Below are positions 18,352 through 27,917 of a stretch of 64,000 nt of DNA, piece after piece. The notes below the pieces were generated by a model. The model searched no databases. It was given only the letters and a program-made list of their open reading frames with translations, and had not been told where the DNA came from. The translations under genes and the position numbers were made by a program. Within the stretch, counting starts at the first letter, position 1. Every line of letters begins with the position of its first letter. Source of the stretch: Cytophagales bacterium (GTDB lineage Bacteria; Bacteroidota; Bacteroidia; Cytophagales; 172606-1); NCBI GenBank assembly GCA_030446715.1, contig JAUJMU010000003.1:517630-581629 (forward strand), given 5' to 3'.

Positions 18352-18918
18352 TTACTTTTTATTGCGCTTGAAAATGGCTTCGGAATGGATGGTGAAACCG
18401 GTCAGTAATGCGGATGAAATGCTGCCTTTCTCCGCCATAAATCCGTGCAACTGATATTTCTGGTCTGCCAAAGCAAATATCTCAATTACCTGATTGGCCG
18501 GGTCAGCAATCCAGTATTCCTGCACGCCAAATTGTTCATACAAATCTTTCTTCTGAACCGTGTCCCGGAAAAAAGAGGAAGGGGCAACTATTTCCACAAT
18601 CAGATCAGGGGCAACTTCCAATCCACGCGCCGTTATCTTGCCCTGCTTCACAGCAGATACAAAAAAAATATCTGGCTGCACCACATTGCTCTGGTCCAAA
18701 ATCACGTCATAAGGCGCGATATTGACCTCTCCGATTCCTTTGCCTTCAACAAAAGCATCAAGCAGGCGGAATATCTTTTTCAGCAGATGCTGATGGTCAG
18801 GTGTCGGAGCAGGACTCATACTCAACTGGTTTGCAATCACCTCGGCCTGAGTTTCAGGTGGTAGTTTCTCCTGCATCAACTGGTATGTCCATCTGGTTTG
18901 CGTGAGTGCTGAGGTCAT
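18352..18918 (-). CDS. Uma2-family (PD-(D/E)XK) nuclease-like protein
   Basis: A 188-residue protein; the ATG at 18918 (MTSALTQTRWTYQLM) is preferred to one eleven codons upstream. It shows the Uma2/DUF820 pattern: an N-terminal RWTYQLMQEKLPPET segment, NIAPYDVILDQSNVVQPDI, VAPDLIVEIVAPSS (the D and E-x-V of the nuclease core), a lysine in VQKKDLYEQFGVQEYWI and IADPANQVIEIF. Such proteins have a restriction-endonuclease-like fold; their biological role is not established. It is placed directly before metF without a gap. Confidence 0.8.
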   Translation of the reverse strand: MTSALTQTRWTYQLMQEKLPPETQAEVIANQLSMSPAPTPDHQHLLKKIFRLLDAFVEGKGIGEVNIAPYDVILDQSNVVQPDIFFVSAVKQGKITARGLEVAPDLIVEIVAPSSFFRDTVQKKDLYEQFGVQEYWIADPANQVIEIFALADQKYQLHGFMAEKGSISSALLTGFTIHSEAIFKRNKK

Positions 18919-18972
18919 GGTTGAAAACAGGTTTAATAAAACAAAACCCAACTATCCGGCAGTCAGACCCGC

Positions 18973-19342
18973 TTAAAAAGGCAAGTCATTTTCTTCCTCC
19001 GGCGAGAGGTAGGCAGAATTGATGGCTGAGGGTGCAGCGTTCTTTGCCTGCGGCGGTTGAGCACCCTGGGCCTGCGCCTCTATTTTCCACGCCTTCAGGT
19101 CAGTATACCAGCGTCCATTGTACTCGCGTGATTCCACATCGAAGGTTACTTTCAGTTCGTCGCCGGTGGATACTTCGAGCAGGATGTCGGCTTTTTCGCC
19201 CCATGCGGTCAGGCAGACTTTCTTTGGGGTACGGCCCGGAAAGTTCGATCACAAAGTCCTGTTTTTTCCACACGCCGTTGCGGCCATTGCCGGTTTGTTC
19301 GGGCAGCACGGTTACCAGTCTTCCGCTAAGTTCTAAAGGCAT
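18973..19342 (-). pseudogene. DUF3127 (SSB-like) protein, single-base frameshift
   Basis: The N-terminal 40 residues, MPLELSGRLVTVLPEQTGNG onward to DFVIELSGPYPK, match DUF3127, a small OB-fold family common in Bacteroidota and related to single-stranded DNA-binding proteins. The frame then goes astray and stops near 19100. Removing one base at the GGGG run 19226-19229 restores PYPKKVCLTAWGEKADILLE, then VESREYNGRWYTDLKAWKIE, and ends in EEENDLPF at 18973, giving 122 residues. The acidic DLPF tail resembles the SSB C-terminal peptide. The lesion is a one-base insertion and may be a sequencing artefact. Confidence 0.8.
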
Positions 19343-19420
19343 AGTTTGAGGGAATTATAAATGCTGAATTGTAAATGTTGAATGATCAGTGCTACCCCTT
19401 GTTGTTCAATGGAATAGCAA

Positions 19421-19534
19421 CTGCTAATAATTAACGTATCTGGTGCAGCCGTCCAACCGTGGGTTCATGCAGAGGTTCGCGCGTGGGCACCACGGTACGG
19501 CTGAACGGTGTTGTGTACCGTACTTATCTGTTCA
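19421..19534. other. GC-rich structured spacer downstream of the antitoxin
   Basis: Between the DUF3127 and antitoxin genes, 19440-19530 is clearly GC-richer than nearby spacers. It holds several self-complementary words (GCAGCCGT with ACGGCTG, CCAACCGTGG with CCACGG, GTACGG with CCGTAC). It could fold, but I recognise no RNA family. Confidence 0.35.
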
Positions 19535-19843
19535 TCAAAGTTCTAAAGTTATCTTCAGGTGTCCGCCAAGTCCCTGTTGAATGATTCTCATCAAGGTTGA
19601 TAATCTGATATCAGAGGCATTGTTCTCAATTCTGGAGATGTAAGCTTTATTTGTCCCGCATTTCTCGGCAAGCTCTTCCTGTGTCATGTTGAGTTTCTTG
19701 CGCGCCTCCTCTATCAATACACCCAGTTTGAATGCTTCAAACTCCTGCTCCCACTTATCCCGCTTTGGCATGCCTTTTTTGCCATATTTTGTATCAAGTA
19801 TCTCGTCTAATGTGGTGATGTTATCATTTGTTGTCTTTTTCAT
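19535..19843 (-). CDS. HigA-like XRE-family antitoxin
   Basis: A 102-residue protein starting MKKTTNDNITTLDEILDTKYG, with a Cro/C1-type helix-turn-helix in the C-terminal half (EARKKLNMTQEELAEKCGTNKAYISRIENNASDIRL). This is the usual layout of HigA-type antitoxins that follow RelE/HigB toxins. It would bind and neutralise the toxin encoded immediately upstream and repress their shared promoter. The ATG at 19843 lies inside the restored 3' end of the toxin gene (20-base overlap), a typical toxin-first coupling. Confidence 0.85.
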   Translation of the reverse strand: MKKTTNDNITTLDEILDTKYGKKGMPKRDKWEQEFEAFKLGVLIEEARKKLNMTQEELAEKCGTNKAYISRIENNASDIRLSTLMRIIQQGLGGHLKITLEL

Positions 19844-20170
19844 CAAAGTATTCCTCCATGATTTTTAGTGCTTTGTCTATCTCTTTTCCTGGCGTTTTCT
19901 GACTTTTCTTCTGAAAGCGTTACCAAGCACCACTAAGTTACCCTTATCAAAGAATGAAAAGATGCGGTAAATATTTCCTCCCTGCTCTACTCTCACTTCG
20001 TAAAGTCCTTTGGTTCCTTCCATATGCCTGAAGTATTTCTCAGGTACCTGTTGGGTAGTCCTGATTAATTCAAGCGTCCATTCTATCTTTTCCTGTACTT
20101 TATCAGACTGGCTGGAGTAGAATTCCAAGAAGTATTTCTTAAATGCAATAACTTGTCTTATGTAACTCAC
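19824..20170 (-). pseudogene. RelE/HigB-type toxin, probable single-base frameshift
   Basis: MSYIRQVIAFKKYFLEFYSS begins a RelE/ParE/HigB-type toxin: KYFRHMEGTKGLYEVRVE, NIYRIFSFFDKGNLVVLGNAF are the usual core strands of this mRNA interferase fold. As read, the frame ends at 19877 with the unusual tail RRKVRKRQEKR (97 residues). Adding one base near 19912 gives the family-typical tail FQKKSQKTPGKEIDKALKI and a stop at 19824 overlapping the antitoxin start, 115 residues in all. Because the restored end fits both the family and the operon overlap, the indel is probably a sequencing error; otherwise the toxin is truncated and may be inactive. Confidence 0.75.
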
Positions 20171-20280
20171 AAAACAAAGTTATCTGATCAGACAACAAAA
20201 TTCAAGCGCGTTTTATTCGTCAACCGTTTATTTTTTATTCCCATGGCACACAACAATGGAATAGCAATAACCAACATAAT

Positions 20281-23200
20281 CTACGCGTCGTAGTTCAGAT
20301 TGGGTGCCAGCCACCTCTCGGCTTCCTCCACCGACATTCCCTTGCGCCGGGCATAGTCTTCTACCTGATCCCGCGCAATTTTACCCAGGCCGAAATATTT
20401 GGATTCCGGATGGGAGAAATACCATCCGCTCACCGACGATGCCGGGTACATGGCAAAGCTCTCCGTCAGCACGATGCCGGTCTTCTTCTCCGCCTCCAGC
20501 AGGTCGAAAAGGATACGTTTTTCCGTGTGATCGGGGCAGGCCGGGTAGCCCGGCGCCGGACGGATGCCCGCGTATTTCTCGTCGATCAGCTCGTCGTTGG
20601 AGAACTGCTCATCCCTGGCGTAGCCCCAGAACTCACGCCGGACCCGCTGGTGCATCAGTTCGGCAAATGCCTCAGCCAGCCGGTCGGCAATGGCCTTGAT
20701 CATGATGCTGTTGTAATCATCATGGTCCTTCTCAAACTTTTCGATCAGGGCCTCAATGCCAATGCCCGCCGTCACTGCAAATCCGCCGACGTAATCCGTC
20801 TTACCGGTCTGGATCGGTGCCACAAAATCAGCCAGCGAAATATTGGGAACATTGGGGGCTTTCTGCCCCTGTTGTCGCAGGAAGTGAATCTTGGTGCCGA
20901 TTTCAAATCTGGAATGCCGGGTATACTCCGGTGCAAACCGGGCCGAAGAGCCGTTCATGGCTTTCAGGTCGTACCGTTGCGAAGTATGCACACCGTGCTT
21001 GTCGCAGGGCGTCTCTACGGTTACTTCTTCGTAATCGTACAGCACAATGTCATCCTCCACGGCGTTGGCCGGCCAGAAACCGATCACCGCGTTGGCCTGC
21101 AGCAGCTTATTGTCAATCACTTCCTGCAGGAGCTTATTGGCGTCGTCAAACAGTTTCTTTGCTTCGTCACCAACCACCGGGTTGTTGAAAATCTTCGGGT
21201 ATTTGCCCTGCAGCTGCCACGTCTGGAAGAAAGGCGTCCAGTCAATGAACTCAGCTATTTCGGCCAGATCATAATTCTCAAAATACCGGTTGCCAAGGAA
21301 AGCCGGCTTGTAAATCTGAGTGGCTTCCCAGTCAATGGGTGATCTTTTCTCCCGGGCTTTTTCAACCGGAATGTAATTCTTGTCCTTCTGCCGGGAGGCG
21401 TGTTCAATGCGCAGCGCTTCGTATTCGGACTTGATCTTTTTAAAGAAATCATCACCGGTTTCCTGCCCGATCAGCGAAGAAGCTACCGGTACACTGCGGC
21501 TGGCATCCAGCACGTGCACCACTGGTCCGGAGTAATGCGGATCAATCTTAACGGCCGTGTGAATACGGGAAGTAGTGGCACCGCCGATCAGCAGGGGCAG
21601 TTTAAAGCCCTGCCGCTCCATTTCCCGGGCTACGTGTACCATTTCATCGAGGGATGGCGTGATCAGGCCACTCAGGCCGATAATGTCCACGTTCAGTTCT
21701 CTGGCCTTCTGCAGAATTTTTTCGGCCGGAACCATCACGCCGAGGTCCACTACTTCAAAATTATTGCAGCCCATTACAACCCCGACAATGTTTTTGCCGA
21801 TGTCGTGAACATCGCCTTTGACGGTAGCCATCAGCACCTTGCCGGCTGAACTGCTCACGCCGGCCTGTTTCCCGGCTTCAATGTAAGGCAACAGGTAAGC
21901 CACGGCTTTTTTCATGACCCGGGCACTTTTCACTACCTGCGGAAGAAACATTTTTCCTTCGCCAAACAGGTCGCCTACCACATTCATGCCGTCCATCAGC
22001 GGTCCTTCAATTACCTGCAGGGGCTTTTCGTACAGGTGCCGGGCTTCCTCCACATCCAGATCAATGTATTCCACAATGCCTTTCACAAGGGCATGCGTGA
22101 GACGTTCCTGCACGGGGGCTTTGCGCCACTCTTCGTCTTTTACCTGCTCCTTGCCTTTGGACTTGATGGTCTCGGCAAACTCCACGAGCCGCTCAGTCCC
22201 GTCGGAACGGCGGTTCCAGAGCACATCCTCTACCCGCTCCAGCAGGTCGTTGGGGATATCGTCGTACACAGCCAGCTGACCGGCATTGACAATGCCCATG
22301 TCCATACCAGCCTTGATGGCCCGGTACAGGAATGCAGAGTGCATCGCCTCCCGGACGGCTTCGTTGCCCCGGAAGGAGAATGATATGTTACTTACGCCGC
22401 CGCTTACCTTGGCGTAGGGCAGGTTTTCCTTAATCCACCGGGTGGCGCGGATATAGTCAATTGCGTAGTTGTTGTGCTCCTCAATTCCGGTGGCAACCGT
22501 CAGGATATTGGGGTCGAAAATGATGTCTTCGGCCGGAAAGCCTACTTCGTCCACCAGAATTTTATAAGCTCTTTCGCAGATTTCGATTCTTCGTTCGTAG
22601 GAATCCGCCTGCCCGACCTCGTCAAAAGCCATCACCACCACTGCCGCTCCGTAACGCTTCACCAGCCGTGCCTGCTCCCGGAACTTCTCCTCCCCTTCCT
22701 TCATGGAAATGGAATTGACAATGGCCTTGCCCTGCACGCACTTCAGGCCCGCCTCGATCACTGACCATTTGGAGGAGTCAATCATCACCGGCACGCGGGC
22801 AATGTCGGGTTCGGCGGCAATCAGGTGCAGAAAGTTCACCATCACCGCTTCCGAATCCAGCATCCCTTCGTCCATGTTGACGTCAATCACCTGGGCGCCG
22901 CCTTCTACCTGCTGCCGGGCCACGGAAAGGGCTGCTTCGTAATCACCGGCCTTGATCAGGCGGGCAAACGCCTTGGAACCAGTCACGTTCGTCCGCTCAC
23001 CCACGTTTACGAAATTGGTTTCCCTGGTGATTTTCAAAGGCTCCAGCCCACTCAGCTTCGGCAGATGATCCGGCTGGGGCAGGGTGCGCGGCTTGAACTG
23101 CGCGGCAACGTCGGCAATCGCCCGGATATGGGGCGGCGTAGTACCGCAGCACCCGCCGATAATGTTGATAAAGTCGTTTTTGAGAAAATCTTCAATGATG

Positions 23201-24063
23201 CCCGCCATGTGCTCCGGCGATTCGTCGTATTCGCCAAACTCGTTGGGCAGACCGGCATTGGGGTGCGCCGAAGTAAAGAAAGGAGCCTCCCTTGCCAGCG
23301 CCTGCACGTACGGACGCATCAGGTCGGCACCAAGGGCGCAGTTTACGCCCACGCTCAGCAGCGGAATGTGGGAAACGGAGTACAGAAATGCTTCAATGGT
23401 TTGGCCGGACAGGGTGCGGCCGCTGGCGTCAGTGATGGTACCCGAGACCATCACGGGGATGCGGCGGCCGGCAGTTTCAAAAACCTGCTCAATGGCAAAC
23501 AGAGCAGCTTTGCAGTTCAGGGTGTCAAATACGGTTTCTACCAGCAAAATATCGGCTCCGCCATCCATCAAAGCCCGCACCTGTTCCTCGTAAGCTTCTA
23601 CCAGATCGTCAAACGTGACGGCCCGGTAACCGGGGTTGTTTACATCCGGCGAAATGGAAGCGGTGCGATTGGTGGGGCCGATCGAACCCGCCACAAAACG
23701 GGGTTTATCCGGGTTGGCTCTGGTAAACTCATCAGCTGCTTCCTTTGCGATTTTTGCCGACTCGTAATTGAGTTCATACACCAGATGCTCCATGTGGTAA
23801 TCGGCCATGGCGATGCGGGTACCGCTGAAGGTATTGGTTTCGGCGATATCGGCTCCGGCTTCGAAGTACTGGCGGTGAATCTCTTTTATAATATCCGGAC
23901 GGGTCAGGGAAAGCAGATCGTTATTTCCCTTCAGATCGTGCGGAAAATCCCTGAACCTTTCGCCGCGGTAATCTTCTTCGGTCAGGCTGTACTGCTGAAT
24001 CATGGTGCCCATTGCACCATCCAGCACCAGGATGCGTTCCTTGAGCAGTTCGTTGATAGTCAT
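20281..24063 (-). CDS. metH: Cobalamin-dependent methionine synthase
   Basis: A 1260-residue, full-length MetH. The ATG at 24063 ([20 protein letters not shown]) is preferred over an in-frame start 32 codons upstream that lies in repeat spacer. Domains in order: homocysteine-binding barrel with the zinc cysteines in [10 protein letters not shown] (about residue 305), pterin-binding domain ([14 protein letters not shown]), the cobalamin cap and binding domain with [14 protein letters not shown] (histidine ligand, about residue 740), and the AdoMet activation domain with [11 protein letters not shown]. It transfers methyl from 5-methyltetrahydrofolate, made by the nearby MetF, to homocysteine. 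The upstream spacer may be regulatory but no riboswitch could be established. Confidence 0.95.
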   Translation of the reverse strand: MTINELLKERILVLDGAMGTMIQQYSLTEEDYRGERFRDFPHDLKGNNDLLSLTRPDIIKEIHRQYFEAGADIAETNTFSGTRIAMADYHMEHLVYELNYESAKIAKEAADEFTRANPDKPRFVAGSIGPTNRTASISPDVNNPGYRAVTFDDLVEAYEEQVRALMDGGADILLVETVFDTLNCKAALFAIEQVFETAGRRIPVMVSGTITDASGRTLSGQTIEAFLYSVSHIPLLSVGVNCALGADLMRPYVQALAREAPFFTSAHPNAGLPNEFGEYDESPEHMAGIIEDFLKNDFINIIGGCCGTTPPHIRAIADVAAQFKPRTLPQPDHLPKLSGLEPLKITRETNFVNVGERTNVTGSKAFARLIKAGDYEAALSVARQQVEGGAQVIDVNMDEGMLDSEAVMVNFLHLIAAEPDIARVPVMIDSSKWSVIEAGLKCVQGKAIVNSISMKEGEEKFREQARLVKRYGAAVVVMAFDEVGQADSYERRIEICERAYKILVDEVGFPAEDIIFDPNILTVATGIEEHNNYAIDYIRATRWIKENLPYAKVSGGVSNISFSFRGNEAVREAMHSAFLYRAIKAGMDMGIVNAGQLAVYDDIPNDLLERVEDVLWNRRSDGTERLVEFAETIKSKGKEQVKDEEWRKAPVQERLTHALVKGIVEYIDLDVEEARHLYEKPLQVIEGPLMDGMNVVGDLFGEGKMFLPQVVKSARVMKKAVAYLLPYIEAGKQAGVSSSAGKVLMATVKGDVHDIGKNIVGVVMGCNNFEVVDLGVMVPAEKILQKARELNVDIIGLSGLITPSLDEMVHVAREMERQGFKLPLLIGGATTSRIHTAVKIDPHYSGPVVHVLDASRSVPVASSLIGQETGDDFFKKIKSEYEALRIEHASRQKDKNYIPVEKAREKRSPIDWEATQIYKPAFLGNRYFENYDLAEIAEFIDWTPFFQTWQLQGKYPKIFNNPVVGDEAKKLFDDANKLLQEVIDNKLLQANAVIGFWPANAVEDDIVLYDYEEVTVETPCDKHGVHTSQRYDLKAMNGSSARFAPEYTRHSRFEIGTKIHFLRQQGQKAPNVPNISLADFVAPIQTGKTDYVGGFAVTAGIGIEALIEKFEKDHDDYNSIMIKAIADRLAEAFAELMHQRVRREFWGYARDEQFSNDELIDEKYAGIRPAPGYPACPDHTEKRILFDLLEAEKKTGIVLTESFAMYPASSVSGWYFSHPESKYFGLGKIARDQVEDYARRKGMSVEEAERWLAPNLNYDA

Positions 24064-24760
24064 TTTATTAATTGACAATTGAAAATTAATAATCGACAAT
24101 AAAACTGACAATGACCAAAGCAGACCGGCATTTTTCCGGACACAATTATCAATTGTCAACTATCAATTGTCAATTAAACTACGCTTATCAGGAGAGGGAG
24201 GCATGGGTGAGTTGCGTCCTTATCTGTCTCCGGGCCGGAAGCCTGAAGTGGAAAGTGGCACCTAACCTTTCAGGAATTATGAATGATAAATGTTAAATTA
24301 TAAATTATAAATGACTGGCAGGCTAAAAAGCCTCATTTAGAATTCAAAATTTATCATTCAAAATTCCCTCAGGGGTTGCCAAGACATCGCAGGGTCCAAT
24401 CCCTCCGTCTTTCTTGATAAGTATGGCTGCAAAAATATAGAATAAATCAATATCCAAGGAAATTATCTTTTGAATCAGGGTAGTGCTACAAATAGGGTGC
24501 TGCTCCAAGTTCAAAACCACCCTTAATACCACATTGAACCAAGTTTTCAAATTCAGGTAGCACCCTATTTGTAGCACTACCGGATCAGAGAGGATCAGGT
24601 AGGGTACAAAAGGAAGACTTCTGAATGGCTGCCGGCGGAATACTCATGATTGAAATTTTAACTTCCTGCCAGGCAACAAAATCAGACTGAACATTATTCA
24701 GCCGCCGGGGTGCATCTGCGGGAAAGTGTTTACGTACACTTACCAAAAACAGAAACACAA
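24064..24760. other. Repeat-rich divergent spacer metH / Ppx
   Basis: About 700 bases without a credible gene. 24069-24180 carries three or four AATTGTCAATT-like units; 24181-24260 is a GC-richer block that could fold and includes GGTGCC and GATAAG words on the minus strand; 24275-24370 is built of AAT/TTTATCATT repeats; 24479-24581 is a perfect-ended inverted-repeat element (listed separately). Short frames inside have no family features. Confidence 0.45.
24479..24581. mobile_element. MITE-like element with 23-bp perfect terminal inverted repeats
   Basis: A 103-bp unit whose first 23 bases (GGTAGTGCTACAAATAGG...) are the exact complement of its last 23 (24559-24581). The 57-bp centre has no coding capacity. 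ATCAG occurs just outside on both sides and may be the remains of a target duplication. Such non-autonomous elements are mobilised by a transposase encoded elsewhere; the parent family is unknown. Confidence 0.65.
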
Positions 24761-25645
24761 GTGAAACTTGCCGCCGTTGACATAGGCTCCAATGCCGCCC
24801 GCATGCAGATTTCGGCTGTCCTGCACGACAGCGGGAAGGCTGTTTTTAAAAAAATTGAATATATCCGCTACCCGCTGCGGCTGGGCCACGATGTATTCAC
24901 CATCCGGGGGTTATCCCCGGAGCGGCAATTGAAACTGGTTCAGTTCCTGCACGCCTGCAAATTGCTCATGGAATTGCACGAGGTGGATGATCATGCCATC
25001 TGCGCCACCTCGGCCCTGCGGGAAGCGGTCAACAAAAAGGAAGTAACCGAAAGGGTCAGGCGGGAGCTGGGGCTGGCCATTCAGGTGATAGACGGCGACC
25101 GCGAAGCCGAACTGGTCGGCAAGGTAATCGCCCAGACGCTGGACGACAAAAATTACCTCCACATAGACGTAGGCGGTGGCAGCACCGAACTGAATCTGTA
25201 CGCTGACCATCGAAAACTGGCTTCAAAGTCATTTAAAATCGGCACCGTCCGCCAGTTGGAGCACGCCGACTCACCCCTCCCCTGGAAACAGATGGAGATA
25301 TGGATTAAAGACCATATTCCAGCGGTGAAAGGCCCCATCGTAGCCATCGGCACCGGCGGTAACATCAGCAAAATTTTTGAACTGACGCCGAATAAAAAGG
25401 ACGCTAAAGTCAGCCGGCAGGAAATTATCAATACCCGTGACTACATCGCCCGGTTCACCGAAGAAGACCGGATAAACAAACTTAAGCTGAACCCCGACCG
25501 GGCTGATGTGATTGTGCCGGCTACTGACATTTACCTGAGTGCCATGAAGTGGGCCGGTGCCGACCAGATGCGGGTACCGGACATCGGGCTGAAGGATGGC
25601 ATGCTGCTGATGCTTTACGAGAATGCCGCCAGCAAAGGCCGGTGA
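24761..25645 (+). CDS. Ppx/GppA phosphatase-family protein
   Basis: A 294-residue protein of the actin-like ASKHA fold. The GTG at 24761 (VKLAAVDIGSNAARMQI) matches the usual N-terminus; a GTG further upstream at 24710 is possible. Phosphate-binding loops are visible as AAVDIGSNAAR, ATSALREAVNK and HIDVGGGSTELNLY. Ppx/GppA enzymes hydrolyse polyphosphate from the ends or pppGpp to ppGpp, linking phosphate stores to the stringent response. At about 300 residues it is a short form lacking the C-terminal HD domain of enterobacterial Ppx. accA follows on the same strand after a repeat. Confidence 0.85.
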   Translation: MKLAAVDIGSNAARMQISAVLHDSGKAVFKKIEYIRYPLRLGHDVFTIRGLSPERQLKLVQFLHACKLLMELHEVDDHAICATSALREAVNKKEVTERVRRELGLAIQVIDGDREAELVGKVIAQTLDDKNYLHIDVGGGSTELNLYADHRKLASKSFKIGTVRQLEHADSPLPWKQMEIWIKDHIPAVKGPIVAIGTGGNISKIFELTPNKKDAKVSRQEIINTRDYIARFTEEDRINKLKLNPDRADVIVPATDIYLSAMKWAGADQMRVPDIGLKDGMLLMLYENAASKGR

Positions 25646-25660
25646 GATAGCAGATGGTAC

Positions 25661-25680
25661 AGACGCCAGGCATTGCGTCT
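25661..25680. repeat. REP-like palindrome AGACGCC...GCGTCT
   Basis: AGACGCCAGGCATTGCGTCT is an imperfect palindrome between the Ppx and accA genes. The same unit occurs twice in tandem at 41951-42010 in the kdsB/gldC spacer, so it is a dispersed palindromic repeat. Confidence 0.65.
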
Positions 25681-25754
25681 CTACAGCCTGCATGAATTTT
25701 GATTTTATCTCCTAACTTTACGCCCCTGTTTTTCTTACAAATATAAAATCAGAC

Positions 25755-26705
25755 ATGTTGTTGGACTTTGAGAAACCTATAGCGGATTTAGAGGCAAAGC
25801 TGGCCGAAATGAAACAACAACTGGACGTGGAACGCAACGAAGACCTTCGGTTGGCAGTCCGCTCATTCGAAGACAACATACTTAAACTAAAAAGGGAAAC
25901 TTTCCAGAACCTGACCCGCTGGCAGCGTGTACAGCTTTCCCGCCACGGCGACCGACCTTATACCCTTGATTATATCTACAGCATTACCACCCAGTTTATC
26001 GAGCTGCACGGCGACCGGTCGGTGCGCGACGACCAGGCAATGGTGGGCGGACTTGGCACCATTGACGGCCAGTCGGTCATGTTTATCGGTCAGCAAAAAG
26101 GCCGGAATACCAAACAAAGGCAGCAGCGTAATTTTGGTATGGCCAATCCGGAAGGCTACCGCAAGGCCTTGCGGCTCATGAAAATGGCCGAAAAATTTGG
26201 CAAACCAGTCGTAACTTTTATTGATACACCGGGTGCTTTTCCGGGTATCGAAGCCGAAGAACGCGGTCAGGGGGAGGCCATTGCCCGCAACCTCCGCGAA
26301 ATGTTCATGCTCAAAGTCCCCGTGATCTGCATCATCATCGGGGAAGGCGCATCGGGTGGTGCCCTTGGAATCGGCATCGGCGACCGGGTGCTGATGCTGG
26401 AAAACACCTGGTACTCCGTGATTTCTCCCGAGTCATGCTCATCTATTCTCTGGCGCAGCTGGGATTATAAGGAGCAAGCCGCGGAAGCCCTCAAGCTGAC
26501 TGCCCACGATATGCTCCACTTTGGCCTTATTGACGGGATTGTGGAAGAGCCCCTCGGCGGGGCTCACACTGATCCGGTGGCCATGTCCAGGATCATCAAG
26601 AATACCATTATCTCCCAACTGACTGAACTGTCCGCCATTGATCCGCTGGTCCGGATTGACCAGCGGATTGAGAAATTCTCTTCAATGGGCATTTTTCAGG
26701 AATAG
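25755..26705 (+). CDS. accA: Acetyl-CoA carboxylase carboxyltransferase subunit alpha
   Basis: A 316-residue Acc[21 protein letters not shown] (N-terminal helical region), [58 protein letters not shown] and [20 protein letters not shown], all typical of the crotonase-like carboxyltransferase alpha subunit. Together with AccD (gene at 5136) it moves the carboxyl group from biotinylated AccB to acetyl-CoA. It is monocistronic here, with the MBL-fold gene 107 bases downstream on the same strand. Confidence 0.95.
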   Translation: MLLDFEKPIADLEAKLAEMKQQLDVERNEDLRLAVRSFEDNILKLKRETFQNLTRWQRVQLSRHGDRPYTLDYIYSITTQFIELHGDRSVRDDQAMVGGLGTIDGQSVMFIGQQKGRNTKQRQQRNFGMANPEGYRKALRLMKMAEKFGKPVVTFIDTPGAFPGIEAEERGQGEAIARNLREMFMLKVPVICIIIGEGASGGALGIGIGDRVLMLENTWYSVISPESCSSILWRSWDYKEQAAEALKLTAHDMLHFGLIDGIVEEPLGGAHTDPVAMSRIIKNTIISQLTELSAIDPLVRIDQRIEKFSSMGIFQE

Positions 26706-26812
26706 TTGAGTTTTGGGTGATTGAGTTCTGAATAATTTCCTTCCTTCTCCTGCTTTATTTTTGGTAACTCCAAAACCTGAAAACCCTTCAACTCCCAAAC
26801 TCCCTCCTCCCG

Positions 26813-27661
26813 ATGAACCTCTACATCATTGATACGGGCTTTTTCAAACTGGACGGCGGGGCCATGTTTGGGGTGGTGCCCAAGTCCATCTGGCAGCGCA
26901 GCAATCCGGCTGACGGGAACAATCTCTGCACCTGGGCTTTGCGGTGCCTGCTGATCGAGGACGGTGATCACCTCATTCTGGTGGACAATGGCATCGGCGA
27001 CAAACAAGACCCCTCTTTTCTGCGCCATTATTACCTGCACGGTGAAGCAACACTGAACAATTCACTCCGCAAAGCCGGTTTTTCCCCCGCCGACATCACC
27101 GATGTGGTACTGACCCACCTCCACTTCGATCACTGCGGCGGTGGGGTAAAGCGGAATGCGGACAAAACCGGTTTTGAACTCACTTTTCCCAAGGCCCGGT
27201 ACTGGTCCAACGAAAGCCACTGGCGCTGGGCTACCCATCCGAATCACCGGGAGAAGGCCAGCTTCCTGAGCGAAAATCTCATGCCTATGCAGAAAAGCGG
27301 CCACCTGCATTTTATCGCCAAAAGTGAACCTTCCCCATTCCCGAATGTTGACTTCCTGTTCGTGGATGGCCACACGGAGAAAATGATGCTTCCCAGGGTC
27401 CGCTACCGGGACCGCACCCTTGTGTTTATGGCCGACCTGATTCCATCTGCCGGCCACCTGCCGGTCCCTTACGTGATGGGTTACGATGTGAGGCCCCTGC
27501 AGACCATGGAGGAAAAAACGCACTTTCTCGAAGAAGCCCTGCGCGAAAACTATCTGCTGATGTTCGAGCACGACCCGGCCGTGGAATGCGCCACGGTTAC
27601 ACGCACCGAAAAGGGAATCCGCCTGGGGAACACCGGTACCTTGCAGGAAATGCTCGGCTGA
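26813..27661 (+). CDS. MBL-fold metallo-hydrolase
   Basis: A 282-residue protein of the metallo-beta-lactamase fold with the H-x-H-x-D-H zinc motif in LTHLHFDHCGG (about residue 103), a further zinc Asp in VFMADLIPSAGH and the final His in LMFEHDP. The start MNLYIIDTGFFKLDGGAMFG matches the subgroup that includes quorum-quenching lactonases and many uncharacterised hydrolases. The substrate cannot be read from the sequence. It is soluble, with no signal peptide. Confidence 0.85.
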   Translation: MNLYIIDTGFFKLDGGAMFGVVPKSIWQRSNPADGNNLCTWALRCLLIEDGDHLILVDNGIGDKQDPSFLRHYYLHGEATLNNSLRKAGFSPADITDVVLTHLHFDHCGGGVKRNADKTGFELTFPKARYWSNESHWRWATHPNHREKASFLSENLMPMQKSGHLHFIAKSEPSPFPNVDFLFVDGHTEKMMLPRVRYRDRTLVFMADLIPSAGHLPVPYVMGYDVRPLQTMEEKTHFLEEALRENYLLMFEHDPAVECATVTRTEKGIRLGNTGTLQEMLG

Positions 27662-27749
27662 CTGGTTTAACCGGGTTAATTTATACCGGATAAATAATTT
27701 CTTTTCAGGAGTTTCTCAAAGTACCGTTTTGGTTGGCTCCGGGGCAGAA

Positions 27750-27840
27750 GTCAGAATCAGGATTTACGGGATTGAAAGATAAGCAGGATATGATCCTGAA
27801 ATCCTTTCATCCTGCTCATCCCGTAAATCCTGATTCTGAC
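27750..27840. repeat. Long inverted repeat (GTCAGAATCAGGATTTACGG type)
   Basis: A 91-bp unit with 23-bp perfect ends (27750-27772 and 27818-27840) and a second nested pairing (AGCAGGAT with ATCCTGCT), so almost the whole unit folds into one hairpin. It lies between the MBL gene and trkA, which converge. The sequence resembles a dispersed hairpin repeat I recall from several bacterial phyla. There is no T-tract, so termination is uncertain. Confidence 0.65.
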
Positions 27841-27917
27841 AAATACCGCCAGAAGTTCCCGCGCGCCTGACCATCTGTTTCTCAGCTGGATGATCCATCT
27901 CCCTGCCGGGATCAGCT

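Noticed and set aside
17452-18408. Long open frame (318 codons) on the plus strand opposite metF
   Set aside because: It is an antisense shadow of the metF codons; the translation has no family features while metF on the other strand is unmistakable.
22825-24075. Open frame of about 416 codons on the plus strand opposite metH
   Set aside because: Same reason: antisense to the well-conserved N-terminal half of MetH, with a His/Gly/Val-rich translation of no known fold.
24064-24400. SAM-I (S-box) or cobalamin riboswitch upstream of metH
   Set aside because: Only some 3'-half words of an S-box are present and the conserved 5' core is missing; no cobalamin-riboswitch core was found either. Kept only as a low-interest finding.
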